DNA from: Bacteroidota bacterium
Lineage (GTDB): Bacteria > Bacteroidota > Bacteroidia > Cytophagales > Cyclobacteriaceae
Direction of reading: 5' to 3'
Assembly (NCBI GenBank): GCA_018267195.1
Contig: JAFDYY010000001.1
Span: 62,001-126,000, forward strand
DNA: 64,000 nt
Made by a program: the position numbers and the translations under genes. This document shows positions 19,855 to 30,900 of the stretch, in pieces. Numbering within the stretch: the stretch's first letter is position 1; each line of letters begins with the position of its first letter. The notes beneath the pieces were generated by a model. That model made no database searches and was not told the origin of the DNA. It worked only from the letters and a program-made list of their open reading frames with translations.

Positions 19855-20522
19855 GATGCATTATTATAACCGGCTGCTGATAAAATGGAAACAAAGTTTT
19901 CTCCGTCAGGAAACGCCCGTACCGAATCGGGCAAGTAGGTATAGGCTGAGGCATCGCGCGAAAACCATTTTCCTATGCGGGGCAAGATGTGGGTAAAATA
20001 AAAGGAATACAGTTGCTTAAAAGGAAAAGCACGCGGTTTAGAAAACTCCAGTACCACCAATTTTCCACCGGGTTTTAACACCCGAAGTATTTCTTTCAGT
20101 CCTTTTTCCAGGTTTTCAAAATTGCGCACACCAAATCCAACGATGGCAGCATCAAATTTATTTTCTTCGAACGGAAGGTTTTCTGAATCTCCCTCCATCA
20201 GTTGGATCTGATGGTATCCTTTAGAAGTCATTTTTTTTCGTCCGATTTCAAGCATTCCGGTTGAAATATCCACACCTATAATTTGCTCGGGTTTAAGGGC
20301 CAAGGCCTCAATGGCAAAATCGCCTGTGCCGGTAGCTACATCTAAAATAAAACGGGGGTTATCTTTTTTCAGCAAACGAATGGCCTTTTTGCGCCAAAGT
20401 ATATCTATACCCAAGCTGAGGAAATGATTGAGAAAGTCGTACTTAGGGCTGATGGCATTAAACATCTTAGCCACTTGTTCTTTTTTGGATGCGCTGTCCT
20501 GGCGATAGGGAACTACGTTCAA
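19803..20522 (-). CDS. ubiE: Demethylmenaquinone methyltransferase (UbiE/MenG)
   Basis: SAM-dependent methyltransferase of 239 residues for the last step of menaquinone synthesis. It carries the family head MFNAISPKYDFLNHFLSLGID, the SAM motif DVATGTGDFAIEA, the acidic GVDISTGMLEIGRKKM and the later motif VGFGVRNFENLEKGLKEI. Length is normal. Menaquinone is the expected acceptor of the type-B succinate dehydrogenase encoded nearby. It heads a leftward ubiE-porT-SDR unit. Confidence 0.96.
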   Translation of the reverse strand: MNVVPYRQDSASKKEQVAKMFNAISPKYDFLNHFLSLGIDILWRKKAIRLLKKDNPRFILDVATGTGDFAIEALALKPEQIIGVDISTGMLEIGRKKMTSKGYHQIQLMEGDSENLPFEENKFDAAIVGFGVRNFENLEKGLKEILRVLKPGGKLVVLEFSKPRAFPFKQLYSFYFTHILPRIGKWFSRDASAYTYLPDSVRAFPDGENFVSILSAAGYNNASCRSLTFGISSLYTATK

Positions 20523-20756
20523 GGTTTTATATTTTGCGGTAAAGGTACAATGGTTCGGTGTACGGCACTCCTAAACTGAGGCAAATAAACTAAAAAATTG
20601 AACGGGGCTTTTGTAAAGTATCTTGGCAACTAAACATTAAAAGGGTTAGCTATGTATTCAAACCTCATTTGCCGGGTAGAAATCTCCCACAACTTTATAT
20701 GGCATTTGCCCGGTACGGTTACCATTTTGGGTAATGACAATTCTGGTTAAATTTAG

Positions 20757-20764
20757 TAGCATTG
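20757..20764 (+). promoter_or_regulatory. Candidate -7 box TAGCATTG before accC
   Basis: TAGCATTGC lies 10 bases upstream of the accC ATG and is the same nonamer as the candidate box before the ilv leader (37598). The fit to the TAnnTTTG consensus is partial and no well-spaced -33 box is seen. Confidence 0.3.
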
Positions 20765-20774
20765 CGTATTATTT

Positions 20775-22268
20775 ATGGCCAAAATTAAAAAACTGTTAGT
20801 AGCCAACCGGGGCGAAATTGCCCTTCGCATTATGCGCAGCGCGCAAGAAATGGGAATTAAAACTGTAGCTGTTTTCAGCGAGGCCGACCGGCAGGCATTG
20901 CACGTACGTTTTGCCGATGAAGCCATTGGTATTGGTCCTTCCCCTTCCGCACAGTCGTATCTGGTAATGGATAAAATCATTGCTGCCGCCAAAGAAACAA
21001 AAGCCGATGCCATTCATCCGGGATATGGTTTTCTTTCGGAGAATGAAGAGTTTGCCCGACAAGTAAAGAAAGCCGGGTTAATTTTTATAGGTCCCTCGGC
21101 CGAGTCGATGGAAATTATGGGTAGTAAACTGGGAGCTAAAGCAGCCGTTTCAAAATTTAATGTGCCGCTGGTGCCGGGCACTGCCGAACCAGTTACCGAC
21201 CCGGTCGTGGCTAAAAAGATTGCTAAAGAAATTGGTTATCCGGTACTGATAAAGGCCAGTGCCGGGGGCGGGGGTAAAGGGATGCGCATTGTGCATAGGG
21301 AAGATGAGTTGTCCGAACAAATGGAGCGCGCCATTAGCGAAGCTACCTCGGCTTTTGGCGATGGGTCTGTATTCATTGAAAAATATGTAAGTGAGCCCCG
21401 CCATATCGAATTTCAAATTTTTGGAGACCAGCATGGAAATGTGGTGCACTTATTTGAACGGGAATGTTCCATTCAGCGAAGACACCAAAAGGTAGTGGAA
21501 GAAGCTCCCTCCTCCATACTCACGCCTGAGCTGCGAAAAAAAATGGGTGAGGCGGCCGTAAATGCTGCTAAAGCTGCCCAATATTATAATGCCGGCACCA
21601 TTGAGTTTATTCTGGATGAGAAAATGAATTTTTATTTTCTGGAGATGAACACACGGCTGCAGGTAGAGCATCCTGTAACCGAGCAAATCACCGGTCTTGA
21701 TTTGGTAAAACTTCAGATTAAAGTGGCCGAAGGCGAAAAGTTACCTTTCCGCCAAGAAGATATTGCCATTCATGGTCATGCCATTGAAGTGCGGGTCTAT
21801 GCCGAAGATCCAAGTAATAATTTTTTGCCCGATATCGGTACTTTAAAAACATACCGGAGGCCACAGGGCCATGGTATTCGCGTGGACGATGGTTTTGAAC
21901 AAGGCATGACCATTCCGTTCTACTACGACCCCATGATTGCGAAAATGATTTGTCATGATGAAACCCGCGAACGGGCGATAGATAAAACAATTCGCGCCAT
22001 TAATGAGTACGAAATAACTGGCGTAGAAACTACCCTCGGGTTTTGCCGGTATGTTATGCAGCACCAGGCGTTCCGTTCCGGAAACTTCTCTACCAAATTT
22101 GTAGAACAGTATTTTACACCCGAAGTTTTACAAGCGCACCCTTCAGATGAAGAAGAAATGATAGCCGGAGTGCTGGCAACGGAGTTGGTTAAATCAGTTC
22201 AACCAAACCCCTCTTCCCAACCGGCAGCGACCCAAGTTGCAAGCTCTTGGAAAAAAAATAGAACATAA
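20775..22268 (+). CDS. accC: Biotin carboxylase subunit of acyl/acetyl-CoA carboxylase
   Basis: ATP-grasp biotin carboxylase of 497 residues. It starts MAKIKKLLVANRGEIALRI and has the glycine-rich ATP loop GGGGKGMRIV, the ECSIQRRHQKVVEEAPS segment and the active-site motif EMNTRLQVEHPVTE. E. coli AccC is about 450 residues. The extra 45-50 at the C-terminus are acidic then Gln/Ser/Pro rich, a length frequent in Bacteroidota. There is no biotin lysine motif (MKM) in the tail, so it needs a separate carrier protein. No accB or carboxyltransferase gene is adjacent. Confidence 0.95.
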   Translation: MAKIKKLLVANRGEIALRIMRSAQEMGIKTVAVFSEADRQALHVRFADEAIGIGPSPSAQSYLVMDKIIAAAKETKADAIHPGYGFLSENEEFARQVKKAGLIFIGPSAESMEIMGSKLGAKAAVSKFNVPLVPGTAEPVTDPVVAKKIAKEIGYPVLIKASAGGGGKGMRIVHREDELSEQMERAISEATSAFGDGSVFIEKYVSEPRHIEFQIFGDQHGNVVHLFERECSIQRRHQKVVEEAPSSILTPELRKKMGEAAVNAAKAAQYYNAGTIEFILDEKMNFYFLEMNTRLQVEHPVTEQITGLDLVKLQIKVAEGEKLPFRQEDIAIHGHAIEVRVYAEDPSNNFLPDIGTLKTYRRPQGHGIRVDDGFEQGMTIPFYYDPMIAKMICHDETRERAIDKTIRAINEYEITGVETTLGFCRYVMQHQAFRSGNFSTKFVEQYFTPEVLQAHPSDEEEMIAGVLATELVKSVQPNPSSQPAATQVASSWKKNRT

Positions 22269-22340
22269 AATTTCCGTTCAAATCACCGACCAAATTGCCA
22301 TTCCATAAATCGCAAAAACTTAACCTGCTGAATAATTCAA

Positions 22341-23645
22341 ATGCCTGAAATAAAACCGATACGCGCCTGGCGATACAACGAAAAAATAATAAAAGATATT
22401 GGTGAAGTAACCTCTCCCCTGTTCGATGTAGTTTCCGATAAACAAAGGGCAGCCCTCTATCAGCATCCGTATAATTCTATTCATTTATCGGTCCCTCAGC
22501 CGCCCCACGCAGCCGAACGTGCCACACAACTACTCGCACAATGGAAAGCTGGAAAAATATTGGTGCAAGACAAACTTCCGGGTATCTATGTGTATTACCA
22601 GTATTTTAAGTTAGCGGGCGATACCAAAGAGCATTGCCGAAAAGGTTTTGTTTGCCACATCCGGGTGCATGCGTATGAAGATAAAATTATTTTGCATCAT
22701 GAAAATACCATTCCTCATTCGGTAAACGATCGTATCCGGCTGTTAGAACAAACTGAAATTCATGCCAGCCCTACCCACGGTTTATATACGGACAGCAATT
22801 TTGAATTAGAAAAATTTATGGACGAGGCCATCCAAAGCCCGATCTACGAAAATGAAGATTACCAGGGCGTTCGCGATGTGCTGGCAGTGATTCATGATGC
22901 TGAGATCATCAGCCGTTTCACAAATTGTTTAAAAAATAAAAAAGTAATCCTTGCCGATGGGCATCATCGCTACGAAAGTTCGCTGGTCAATATGAAAAGG
23001 AAAGAAGCTGCCAATCCGCACCACACCGGGCAGGAAGGATACCATTTTCATCTGATGTACCTCACCAACACCGAAGCACATGATTTGCGCATTTTGCCCA
23101 CACACCGTATCATAAAAGGCCTTAGCGGTTTTCATGAAGAAAAAATAATTGAGCAACTCCATCATGATTTTGAAGTGCGCAAAGTGGAAGATGCAGACAC
23201 ACTCAATGAAATTATTGTGGGTAAAAAATGGGCCTTTGGTATCCTTTTCAAAGACCAAGCTTTTAAAATAAAGTTGAAGCCTGAAGTTTTAGACACTATG
23301 ACGTGGCATTTTCCTGCTGAAATAAAAGAACTGGATCTAACCGTGCTTCATTATTTTATTATCGAAAAAATTTTAGGAATTGCCGGAAAACACCAGCGTA
23401 CCTCAGACCACATCAGTTTCGACCGGAGTTTTAGCGATTGCCTTACAAAGGTAATCAGGCAAGAAGCCCAGATGGCCATTATTACACAAGAGGTAAGCAT
23501 AGAAGAAGTAAAACGCGTGTGCCAAAGCGGCTACACGATGCCGCAAAAATCAACTTATTTTTACCCAAAAGTAATCGGTGGTTTTCTGTTCAGTTCTATT
23601 AAAGAAGAAGAATTCATTCTTCCGGATTTTGCACCCACATATTAA
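22341..23645 (+). CDS. DUF1015 family protein
   Basis: 434-residue cytosolic protein starting MPEIKPIRAWRYNEK, the usual opening of DUF1015. The family signature ILADGHHRYESSL is present, as are YVYYQYFKLAG and the QPPHA segment. Members often lie beside serine-biosynthesis genes; here the serA fusion is 25 kb away, so that link is not local. Biochemical function is unknown. It is 72 bases after accC on the same strand and may be cotranscribed. Confidence 0.92.
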   Translation: MPEIKPIRAWRYNEKIIKDIGEVTSPLFDVVSDKQRAALYQHPYNSIHLSVPQPPHAAERATQLLAQWKAGKILVQDKLPGIYVYYQYFKLAGDTKEHCRKGFVCHIRVHAYEDKIILHHENTIPHSVNDRIRLLEQTEIHASPTHGLYTDSNFELEKFMDEAIQSPIYENEDYQGVRDVLAVIHDAEIISRFTNCLKNKKVILADGHHRYESSLVNMKRKEAANPHHTGQEGYHFHLMYLTNTEAHDLRILPTHRIIKGLSGFHEEKIIEQLHHDFEVRKVEDADTLNEIIVGKKWAFGILFKDQAFKIKLKPEVLDTMTWHFPAEIKELDLTVLHYFIIEKILGIAGKHQRTSDHISFDRSFSDCLTKVIRQEAQMAIITQEVSIEEVKRVCQSGYTMPQKSTYFYPKVIGGFLFSSIKEEEFILPDFAPTY

Positions 23646-23724
23646 CCACCATGACGATTGTATAATCTGCTATTATAAACCAACTTTACCTTTCTATAGT
23701 AACTCATCATTTCTAAAAAAATAT

Positions 23725-25719
23725 ATGAAGCACTCCGTTCTATTCTTGTTTTGTGTGGCCAGTATGGCGGCTATAGCCCAGCGCTCCCTTACTCCTTCTG
23801 ATGTTTACCATCTAAAATCTGTTTCCGATCCCCAGGTATCGCCCGATGGCAAATGGGTAGCGTATGTTCTTTCTACGCCAGACTCGGCCAACGATAAATC
23901 GGATACCAACGTTTGGATGGTGAGTTGGGATGGAAACGAATCATTGCAACTTACTGCCAGCCCCGAGGCAGAAAATCATCCCCGGTGGACTCCGGATGGA
24001 AAATATTTAACCTTTCTTTCATCGCGTTATGACACCAAATCATCGCAACTCTGGCGCATAGACAGACGTGGGGGCGAGGCCATTAAACTAACCGATTTAA
24101 AACATGGCATCAGCGAATACGCCTGGAGCCCCGACTCAAAAAAGATATTGCTCACCATTCAAGATCAGGAGCCCAGCGATAAAACCGAAAAAAAGAAAAC
24201 AGCTAAACCCATAAAAATTGACCGTTATCATTTTAAGTCGGATGGAGAAGGATATATGGAGCGCAAGCGTTATCATTTGTATTTGTATGATGCTGAAACT
24301 AAAAAATTAGACACACTTACACGCGGAGATTTTGATGAAATGCAAGCCTCCTGGTCGCCAGACGGAACAAAAATTTTATTTGTGAGCAACCGAACATCGG
24401 ATGCTGACCGGAACAGTAATACTGACGTATGGACGATGGATGCCAGAAAGGGATCTGCTCCCAAAAAAATGACTACATGGGCCGGATCCGACCAAGCCCC
24501 GGTATGGAGCCCCAATGGAAAATGGATCGCCTATTTAAAGTCGCAAAAAATAGAATACAGTATGTACGACCAGCCTCAACTGGCTGTGATTCCCTCTGAA
24601 GGAGGAGAACCCAAAATACTGAGTGCCCAACTCGACCGCGATGTTTCAAATCCTCGCTGGACTTCTGATAGCCAATCTATTACTTTAACCGTAGATGACG
24701 ACCGCAGAACGTATGTCGCTTCCTACGATTTGAATGGTACCTTAAAAGTTTTGGCTAAAGGAGATCGGGTTTTTTATTCACTAAACAACACACTAAGTAA
24801 CTGGGTGGCACTGTCGAGCGATCCTTATACTCCGGCCGAAATTTTTGTATTGGAAAACAACTCTTACCGCAGGCTTACCCACGTGCACGATGATTTCTTA
24901 AAAGGACTAGCATTGGCTTCCGTTGAGCCGTTCAACTCCGTCAGCAAAGATGGGACAAACGTAGGGTCGCTGTTATACAAACCAGCCGGGAAACCGAAAA
25001 CCGAAAAACTTCCGTTTATTTTATGGATACATGGCGGCCCCACCTCGCAAGATGATTTTGGGTTTGATTTTATCCCACAATTATTGGCAGCTCAGGGGTA
25101 TGCAGTAGCACAGGTAAACTACCGTGCCAGCAGTGGCCGGGGGTTGGCCTATAGCGAAATAGTATCGGGCGATTGGGGCAACAAAGAAGTAGTTGATCTG
25201 ATTGGAGCAGTCGATCATTTAATTAAAACCGGGGTGGCCGACCCTGACCGACTTGGTGTTGGCGGCTGGAGTTATGGCGGAATACTAACCGATTATATTA
25301 CTGCTTCTGACTCCCGGTTTAAAGCAGCTGCCAGCGGAGCGGGCAGCGCATTGCAATTGAGTATGTATGGTACCGATCAATATACTTTACAGTACGAAAA
25401 AGAGCTTGGAGTACCTTGGAAAAATATGGATAAATGGATGAAGGTATCTTCTGCTTTTTTAAAGGTAGAAAAAATTAAAACCCCTACCCTTTACATGGTG
25501 GGCGAGAAAGATTTTAATGTACCCGCAGCCGGAAGCGAGCAGATGTATCAGGCACTGAAATCGCTGGGTGTACCTACCGAATTTATTGTTTATCCGGGGC
25601 AGCATCATGGGCTGGCGGTTCCGAGTTATCAGTTCGACCGCTACACTCGTTACCTGGATTGGTACAAAAAATATATGGGCATACCTGTACTGAAAGAACA
25701 ACTGCCGAAGAAAAAGTAA
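23725..25719 (+). CDS. S9 family peptidase (dipeptidyl/acylaminoacyl peptidase type), secreted
   Basis: 664 residues from the ATG at 23725; the frame extends further upstream but overlaps the DUF1015 gene. From this ATG a clear signal peptide is seen, MKHSVLFLFCVASMAAIAQ. An N-terminal beta-propeller with TolB-like repeats (SPDGKWVAYV, WTPDGKYLTFLSS, WSPDGTKILFVS, WSPNGKWIAYL) leads into an alpha/beta hydrolase. The catalytic serine is in GGWSYGG, the acid in GEKDFNVP and the histidine in GQHHG. It probably cleaves peptides in the periplasm. It ends 28 bases from the facing CDF exporter gene. Confidence 0.93.
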   Translation: MKHSVLFLFCVASMAAIAQRSLTPSDVYHLKSVSDPQVSPDGKWVAYVLSTPDSANDKSDTNVWMVSWDGNESLQLTASPEAENHPRWTPDGKYLTFLSSRYDTKSSQLWRIDRRGGEAIKLTDLKHGISEYAWSPDSKKILLTIQDQEPSDKTEKKKTAKPIKIDRYHFKSDGEGYMERKRYHLYLYDAETKKLDTLTRGDFDEMQASWSPDGTKILFVSNRTSDADRNSNTDVWTMDARKGSAPKKMTTWAGSDQAPVWSPNGKWIAYLKSQKIEYSMYDQPQLAVIPSEGGEPKILSAQLDRDVSNPRWTSDSQSITLTVDDDRRTYVASYDLNGTLKVLAKGDRVFYSLNNTLSNWVALSSDPYTPAEIFVLENNSYRRLTHVHDDFLKGLALASVEPFNSVSKDGTNVGSLLYKPAGKPKTEKLPFILWIHGGPTSQDDFGFDFIPQLLAAQGYAVAQVNYRASSGRGLAYSEIVSGDWGNKEVVDLIGAVDHLIKTGVADPDRLGVGGWSYGGILTDYITASDSRFKAAASGAGSALQLSMYGTDQYTLQYEKELGVPWKNMDKWMKVSSAFLKVEKIKTPTLYMVGEKDFNVPAAGSEQMYQALKSLGVPTEFIVYPGQHHGLAVPSYQFDRYTRYLDWYKKYMGIPVLKEQLPKKK

Positions 25720-25747
25720 GAATCGATTTTTTTAGGTATTCTCTATA

Positions 25748-26635
25748 TCAGCACCGCTGCCCACATTCGGCTTGCGAGAGTTTTTCTATTTGTATCGTGG
25801 TGTGCTCAATACCAAATTGTTTGTGAAGCTCATCCTTTACAAAAGAAATCAGAGTGTCATTTTCTTGAGGCACCACCAGATGAACCGTGAGGGCCGTAGT
25901 GTTGGTGCTCATGGCCCAAATATGTAAATCGTGAAGGCTTGATACACCGGGAACGGAAAGCAAAAAATCATTAATCGCCCGGGCATCAATAGTAGAGGGC
26001 ACGCCATCAAGCGACAACCGCCAGGCATCTTTTATCAGTTGCCAACTACCGGCAATAATCACAATACCGATAAGTAAACTCGTTACGGCATCCAACCAAA
26101 ACCAGTGCGTGAAATAGATAATTACACCTGATAGTAAAACACCTAACGAAATAAGGGCATCGGCCGCCATGTGCAGATAGGCCCCTTTGGTGTTCAGGTC
26201 TTTTTCTTTGTCTTTAAAAAAAAGAAAAGCAGTAAATCCATTAATGATAATACCGGCAAAAGCAATCCAGGCCACCGTCATGCCATCTATGCCATGGGCC
26301 GGGTTCATGCGGTCGATGGCTTCCCAGCCAATGGCACCAACCATGATGAGAAGAGTAAAGGCGTTAATAATAGCCACTAATATGGTGCCCTTGCCAAAGC
26401 CATAAGTATAATGTTGGGTGGCTTTACGCAGAGCCAATTTATTGGCCATCCACACTAACGCTAAACTGGCTACATCGCTCAAGTTATGGCCGGCATCAGA
26501 CAATAACGCCAGTGAGCCAACCCACCAGCCTGCAGTGGCTTCGATAACAACAAACAGCAAGTTCAATACCATGCCCAACATCAACACCCGACTCTGTGTT
26601 TCAAAATGATGATGATGATGATGATCGTGGCTCAA
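25748..26635 (-). CDS. Cation diffusion facilitator transporter (CzcD-like)
   Basis: Zinc/cobalt-type proton antiporter of the inner membrane, 295 residues with six hydrophobic helices. The N-terminus is histidine-rich (MSHDHHHHHHFE). Metal-site motifs are HNLSD in helix 2 and HMAAD in helix 5. The C-terminal cytosolic domain includes LHDLHIWAMSTNTTALTVHL. It is divergent from the CzcB-CzcA-TolC efflux operon across a 173-base gap, which suggests shared metal-responsive control, although no regulator gene is next to it. Confidence 0.95.
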   Translation of the reverse strand: MSHDHHHHHHFETQSRVLMLGMVLNLLFVVIEATAGWWVGSLALLSDAGHNLSDVASLALVWMANKLALRKATQHYTYGFGKGTILVAIINAFTLLIMVGAIGWEAIDRMNPAHGIDGMTVAWIAFAGIIINGFTAFLFFKDKEKDLNTKGAYLHMAADALISLGVLLSGVIIYFTHWFWLDAVTSLLIGIVIIAGSWQLIKDAWRLSLDGVPSTIDARAINDFLLSVPGVSSLHDLHIWAMSTNTTALTVHLVVPQENDTLISFVKDELHKQFGIEHTTIQIEKLSQAECGQRC

Positions 26636-26808
26636 AAGATGTAGTTTACTTCAAAATTAATGCGTAGTGTACGATTAATGAAATGGCGCTGCCCTACAAA
26701 AATATTTAACCTGATATATTAATATTCGATTAAAAGAAATTTCCCGTAACATTGCCCCCTGAAATTCGTAGAGACAGCAACTATTTTTATGTATTCAAAG
26801 CACTGATA

Positions 26809-27921
26809 ATGAGAAATTTATTCTGGTTTAATTTTATTTTAATGTTTATTTTGGGTGGTGCTTGTAAGAAAAAGGCTGGTTTGCCCGATGCTATAAATTA
26901 CCGGTTGGTAGGGGATGAAATTATTATACCCGACAGCTCTAATATTCGTCCCAAATTAAAAATTGAAACAGTAAAAAAGGAATCTCATCAATTACAGATG
27001 TACAGCGCGGCTAAGATCAAAGCTATTCCTAATAATTATGCCGAAATTTCAGCTCCATTTAATGGTCGCATTACAGAATCGTTTGTTAAGCTTGGCCAAG
27101 ATGTAAACCGGGGCACTCCCCTATTTGCTATTTATTCGTCTGATTATACGGATGCGCAAAAGCTGTATCTGCAAGACAAGCAACAATACTTGCTTGCCGA
27201 AAAAGATTTAAAACGACAAAAAGATTTGCTTGACAACGGTGTGGGAGTTCAGCGTGACTATGAAACCGCACGCACTACTTTTGAAAACAGTAAAAGTGAA
27301 TTCGAAAAAGCAACGGCCAGCATTCGTATTTTTGGTGTAGACCCGGATAAGATGATATTTGGAGAGCCCTTGGTGGTGCGCTCTCCCATTCATGGGCAGG
27401 TTATTAAAAACACAATAGTAGTTGGTAAATATCTTACAGATAATAGCAATTCCATTTTAACGGTTGCCGAAATTTCTAAAGTATGGATTACTGCCTCGGT
27501 AAAAGAAAAAGACATTCGTTTTATTGAAGAAGGAGATCAAACAGAAGCCGAAGTAACGGCCTATCCGGGCGAGGTGTTTAAAGGTACCGTTTACCACATC
27601 GATGAGATTGTAGATGAAGAAACACGTTCTATTAATGTATTAATTGAGTGTCTCAATCGGGGTGAAAAACTAAAACCCGGCATGTATGCTACCGTAAAAT
27701 TCACCCAACGTCCGGGGTTATCGGTATTTGTTCCTTCCAGTTCATTGCTCCAATACAACGATCGTAATTTTATTTTTGTTGAAACCAAACCCTGGCATTT
27801 TAAAAAGCAGATTGTTACCACAGCCGAAACAATAGATAATCGAATTGTAATTACCGAGGGACTCAATGGAAATGAATCCATCATTGCGCAAGGAGGGTTT
27901 TACCTTTTGGAGGCTAAATAA
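26809..27921 (+). CDS. RND efflux periplasmic adaptor lipoprotein (CzcB/CusB type)
   Basis: Membrane-fusion protein of 370 residues from the ATG at 26809. This start gives a lipoprotein signal, MRNLFWFNFILMFILGGAC, with Cys19 as lipidation site. The upstream TTG that extends the frame would bury it. The lipoyl/barrel-sandwich halves are visible (ISAPFNGRITESFVKLGQDV and VVRSPIHGQVIKNTIVVGK), separated by a helical hairpin. Beta-barrel and proximal domains follow. It links the CzcA pump to the outer-membrane channel. The stop is 3 bases before czcA. Confidence 0.93.
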   Translation: MRNLFWFNFILMFILGGACKKKAGLPDAINYRLVGDEIIIPDSSNIRPKLKIETVKKESHQLQMYSAAKIKAIPNNYAEISAPFNGRITESFVKLGQDVNRGTPLFAIYSSDYTDAQKLYLQDKQQYLLAEKDLKRQKDLLDNGVGVQRDYETARTTFENSKSEFEKATASIRIFGVDPDKMIFGEPLVVRSPIHGQVIKNTIVVGKYLTDNSNSILTVAEISKVWITASVKEKDIRFIEEGDQTEAEVTAYPGEVFKGTVYHIDEIVDEETRSINVLIECLNRGEKLKPGMYATVKFTQRPGLSVFVPSSSLLQYNDRNFIFVETKPWHFKKQIVTTAETIDNRIVITEGLNGNESIIAQGGFYLLEAK

Positions 27922-27924
27922 AAT

Positions 27925-30900
27925 ATGGAAAAAATTGTCTTTACCGCCATCCAAAGACGATGGCTCTTCATGGCTTTGTTTGTGTTGTTGGCCTTCATTG
28001 GATACTATTCGTGGGAGCAACTATCCATCGAAGCCTATCCGGATATAGCCGATGTTACCTCGCAAGTAGTAACACAAGTTCCGGGGTTGGCAGCCGAAGA
28101 GGTAGAATTACAAATTACCATTCCTATAGAACGAGCCCTCAATGGGTTGCCCGGCATGCACGTTATGCGCAGCCGCAGTACGTTTGGTCTATCAATGATT
28201 ACTATTGTTTTTGAAGATGGCATAGAAGATTACTGGAGTCGTCAACGAATTGAAGAACGGTTGGCACAACTCAATCTTCCCAAAGGAGCTATTCCATCTC
28301 TTGATCCGCTCACCTCGCCCATCGGAGAAATCTACCGCTATATTGTTAAAAGTGATCGGTATGACATCCGTATGCTAAAAGACCTTCAAGACTGGGTCAT
28401 TATTCCGCGTATTAAGCAAGTACAAGGCATTGCCGATGTTACCAACTTCGGAGGAATTACTACCCAATATCAGGTAGAAATTAACCCTAAAAAATTAGAA
28501 CAATACCGCACTACACTTATAGATGTAGAGAATGCCATCATCAACAATAATAACAATGTAGGCGGAAGCATACTTACCCGCGGTGAGTTAGGATATGTAG
28601 TGCGTGGAATTGGTCTTTTAAAAAATCTGGAAGATATCGGAAACATTGTTGTAAAAAGTCAGAAAGGCGTACCGGTTTTTTTAAAAGATTTAGGAACGCT
28701 TAAATACGGAATACTGGAGCGCAAAGGAATACTTGGGTATACCGACCCTAAAACAACCTTGCCCGAGAGCATCGAAGGCATTGTGCTATTACTGAAAAAA
28801 GAAAACCCCTCTCGGGTGCTGGCCGGAGTTCATGCTGCCGTTAATGAATTAAATAATGAAACCCTGCCGGAAGGCGTTAAGATCGTACCCTACATGGATC
28901 GTACAAATCTTGTAGAAACAACGCTGGAAACTGTATCGCATACGCTCATTGAAGGAATAACCCTTGTGGTCATTGTATTAATTATTTTTCTCGGCAACTG
29001 GAGGGGCGCCTTGCTGGTGGCCATTACTATTCCACTCGCATTACTCATCGCCTTTATTCTGATGCACCTAACCAATATTCCGGCTAATTTATTATCACTC
29101 GGTGCTATTGACTTTGGGGTAATTGTAGATGGCGCCATCGTAATGATGGAAACCATATTAAAAGCGCGCGAAGAAGATCCCCATAGTCAATTAAAAGAAC
29201 AACATATTGGCGAAAAGGCCATTCAGGTAGCCAAGCCTGTACTTTTTGCAACCATGATTATTATAACAGCTTATCTGCCTTTATTTGCTTTTGAACGTGT
29301 GGAGAAAAAATTATTTACTCCCATGGCATTTACAGTAAGCTATGCACTGTTCGGTGCCTTATGTGTAGCGCTCTTGCTGATTCCCGGTTTAGCCTATGTC
29401 GTTTACAGTAAACCACAAAAGTTGTATCATAACAAATGGCTGGAAAAACTTACCGATCTTTATCATAACCGGATTATAAAAATCCTCGATAAACCAAAAA
29501 AAGTTTTTGCCCCCTTAGCGTTAGTTCTGGCTGGTGCCATTGTCTTCACTATTACTGTTGGTAAAGATTTTCTTCCACCCTTAGATGAAGGATCTATTTG
29601 GCTCCAGGTAACATTACCGCCCGGCATTTCTTTGAGCAAATCAAAGCAAATGGCAGACACTTTGCGGGCTATTACACTCCGCCACGAAGAAGTTACCTAC
29701 ATGGTTACCCAACTGGGGCGTAACGACAATGGCACCGATTCTTGGACACCCTCGCACTACGAGTGCTCTGTAGGATTAAAACCATACAAGACCTGGGCAA
29801 GCGGGCGAAAGAAAAATGACCTAATAATAGATTTGGCAGCAGATTATGCAAAAGTACCAGGTTATACTGTCGGTTTTTCGCAGCCCATGATTGATGGGGT
29901 GATGGATAAAATTGCGGGAGCCCATAGCGAACTGGTAGTGAAGGTATTTGGCAAAGATTTTAAAGAAACCAGGCGAATTGCAGAAGATGTATTAAGAACC
30001 TTAAAAAATATAAAAGGAGCTGTTGATCTGGCCATTGATCAGGAACCTCCGCTTCCACAATTACAGATTAAAATAGATCGCGAAGCGGTAGCTCGTTACG
30101 GCTTAAACGTATCAGATGTGGCTGATTTAATAGAAGTAGCAATTGGCGGAAAAGCCGTATCGCAAATTTTTGTAGGAGAAAGGGTATACGATATTACCGC
30201 GCGCTTTAACGAAGAAAGCCGCAATACACCAGAGGCCATTGCTAATTTAATGCTCACTACTCCTGAAGGCGCACGCATTCCTGTTTCGCAGGTAGCCAAA
30301 GTGGAATTAAACACCGGTGAAAGCACCATTACGCGCGAGTTAAATAAAAGGCACCTCACCGTAAAACTTAACCTACGCGGCACAGACCTCACCACATTTG
30401 TTACCGAAGGGCAGAAAAAAATTGAAGAAAAAGTAAAATATGATCATGAAAAGTATTCCATAAAATGGGGGGGGCAGTTTGAAAATCAACGAAGGGCTTA
30501 TGCCCGATTAGCTATTATTGTACCCCTCGCGTTAGCTATCATGTTTTTATTGCTCTACGGTGCATTTGGCCAATTCAGGCAAGCAGGTCTAATCTTATCG
30601 GTTGTGCCACTTGCTTTATTTGGAGGAATGCTTGCTTTAAATGTGCGCGGCATGACTTTAAATGTTTCTTCGGCTGTAGGGTTCATTGCTTTGTTTGGCG
30701 TGGCCATTCAAAATGGTGTTATTATGATTTCTAACATTAACCAATTGCGCAAAGAAAAAATAAATCTTAAGCAAGCCGTAATACAAGGAACAAAGATGCG
30801 CTTCAGGCCAATCTTAATGACGGCCACCGTGGCTGTACTGGGCTTACTTCCGGCATCACTGGCCACCGGTATCGGCTCAGATGTACAACGACCCTTGGCG

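Noticed and set aside
20652..20750. 32-codon ATG frame between ubiE and accC
   Set aside because: Composition is unremarkable, no membrane segment or leader pattern, and no terminator follows; chance is likely.
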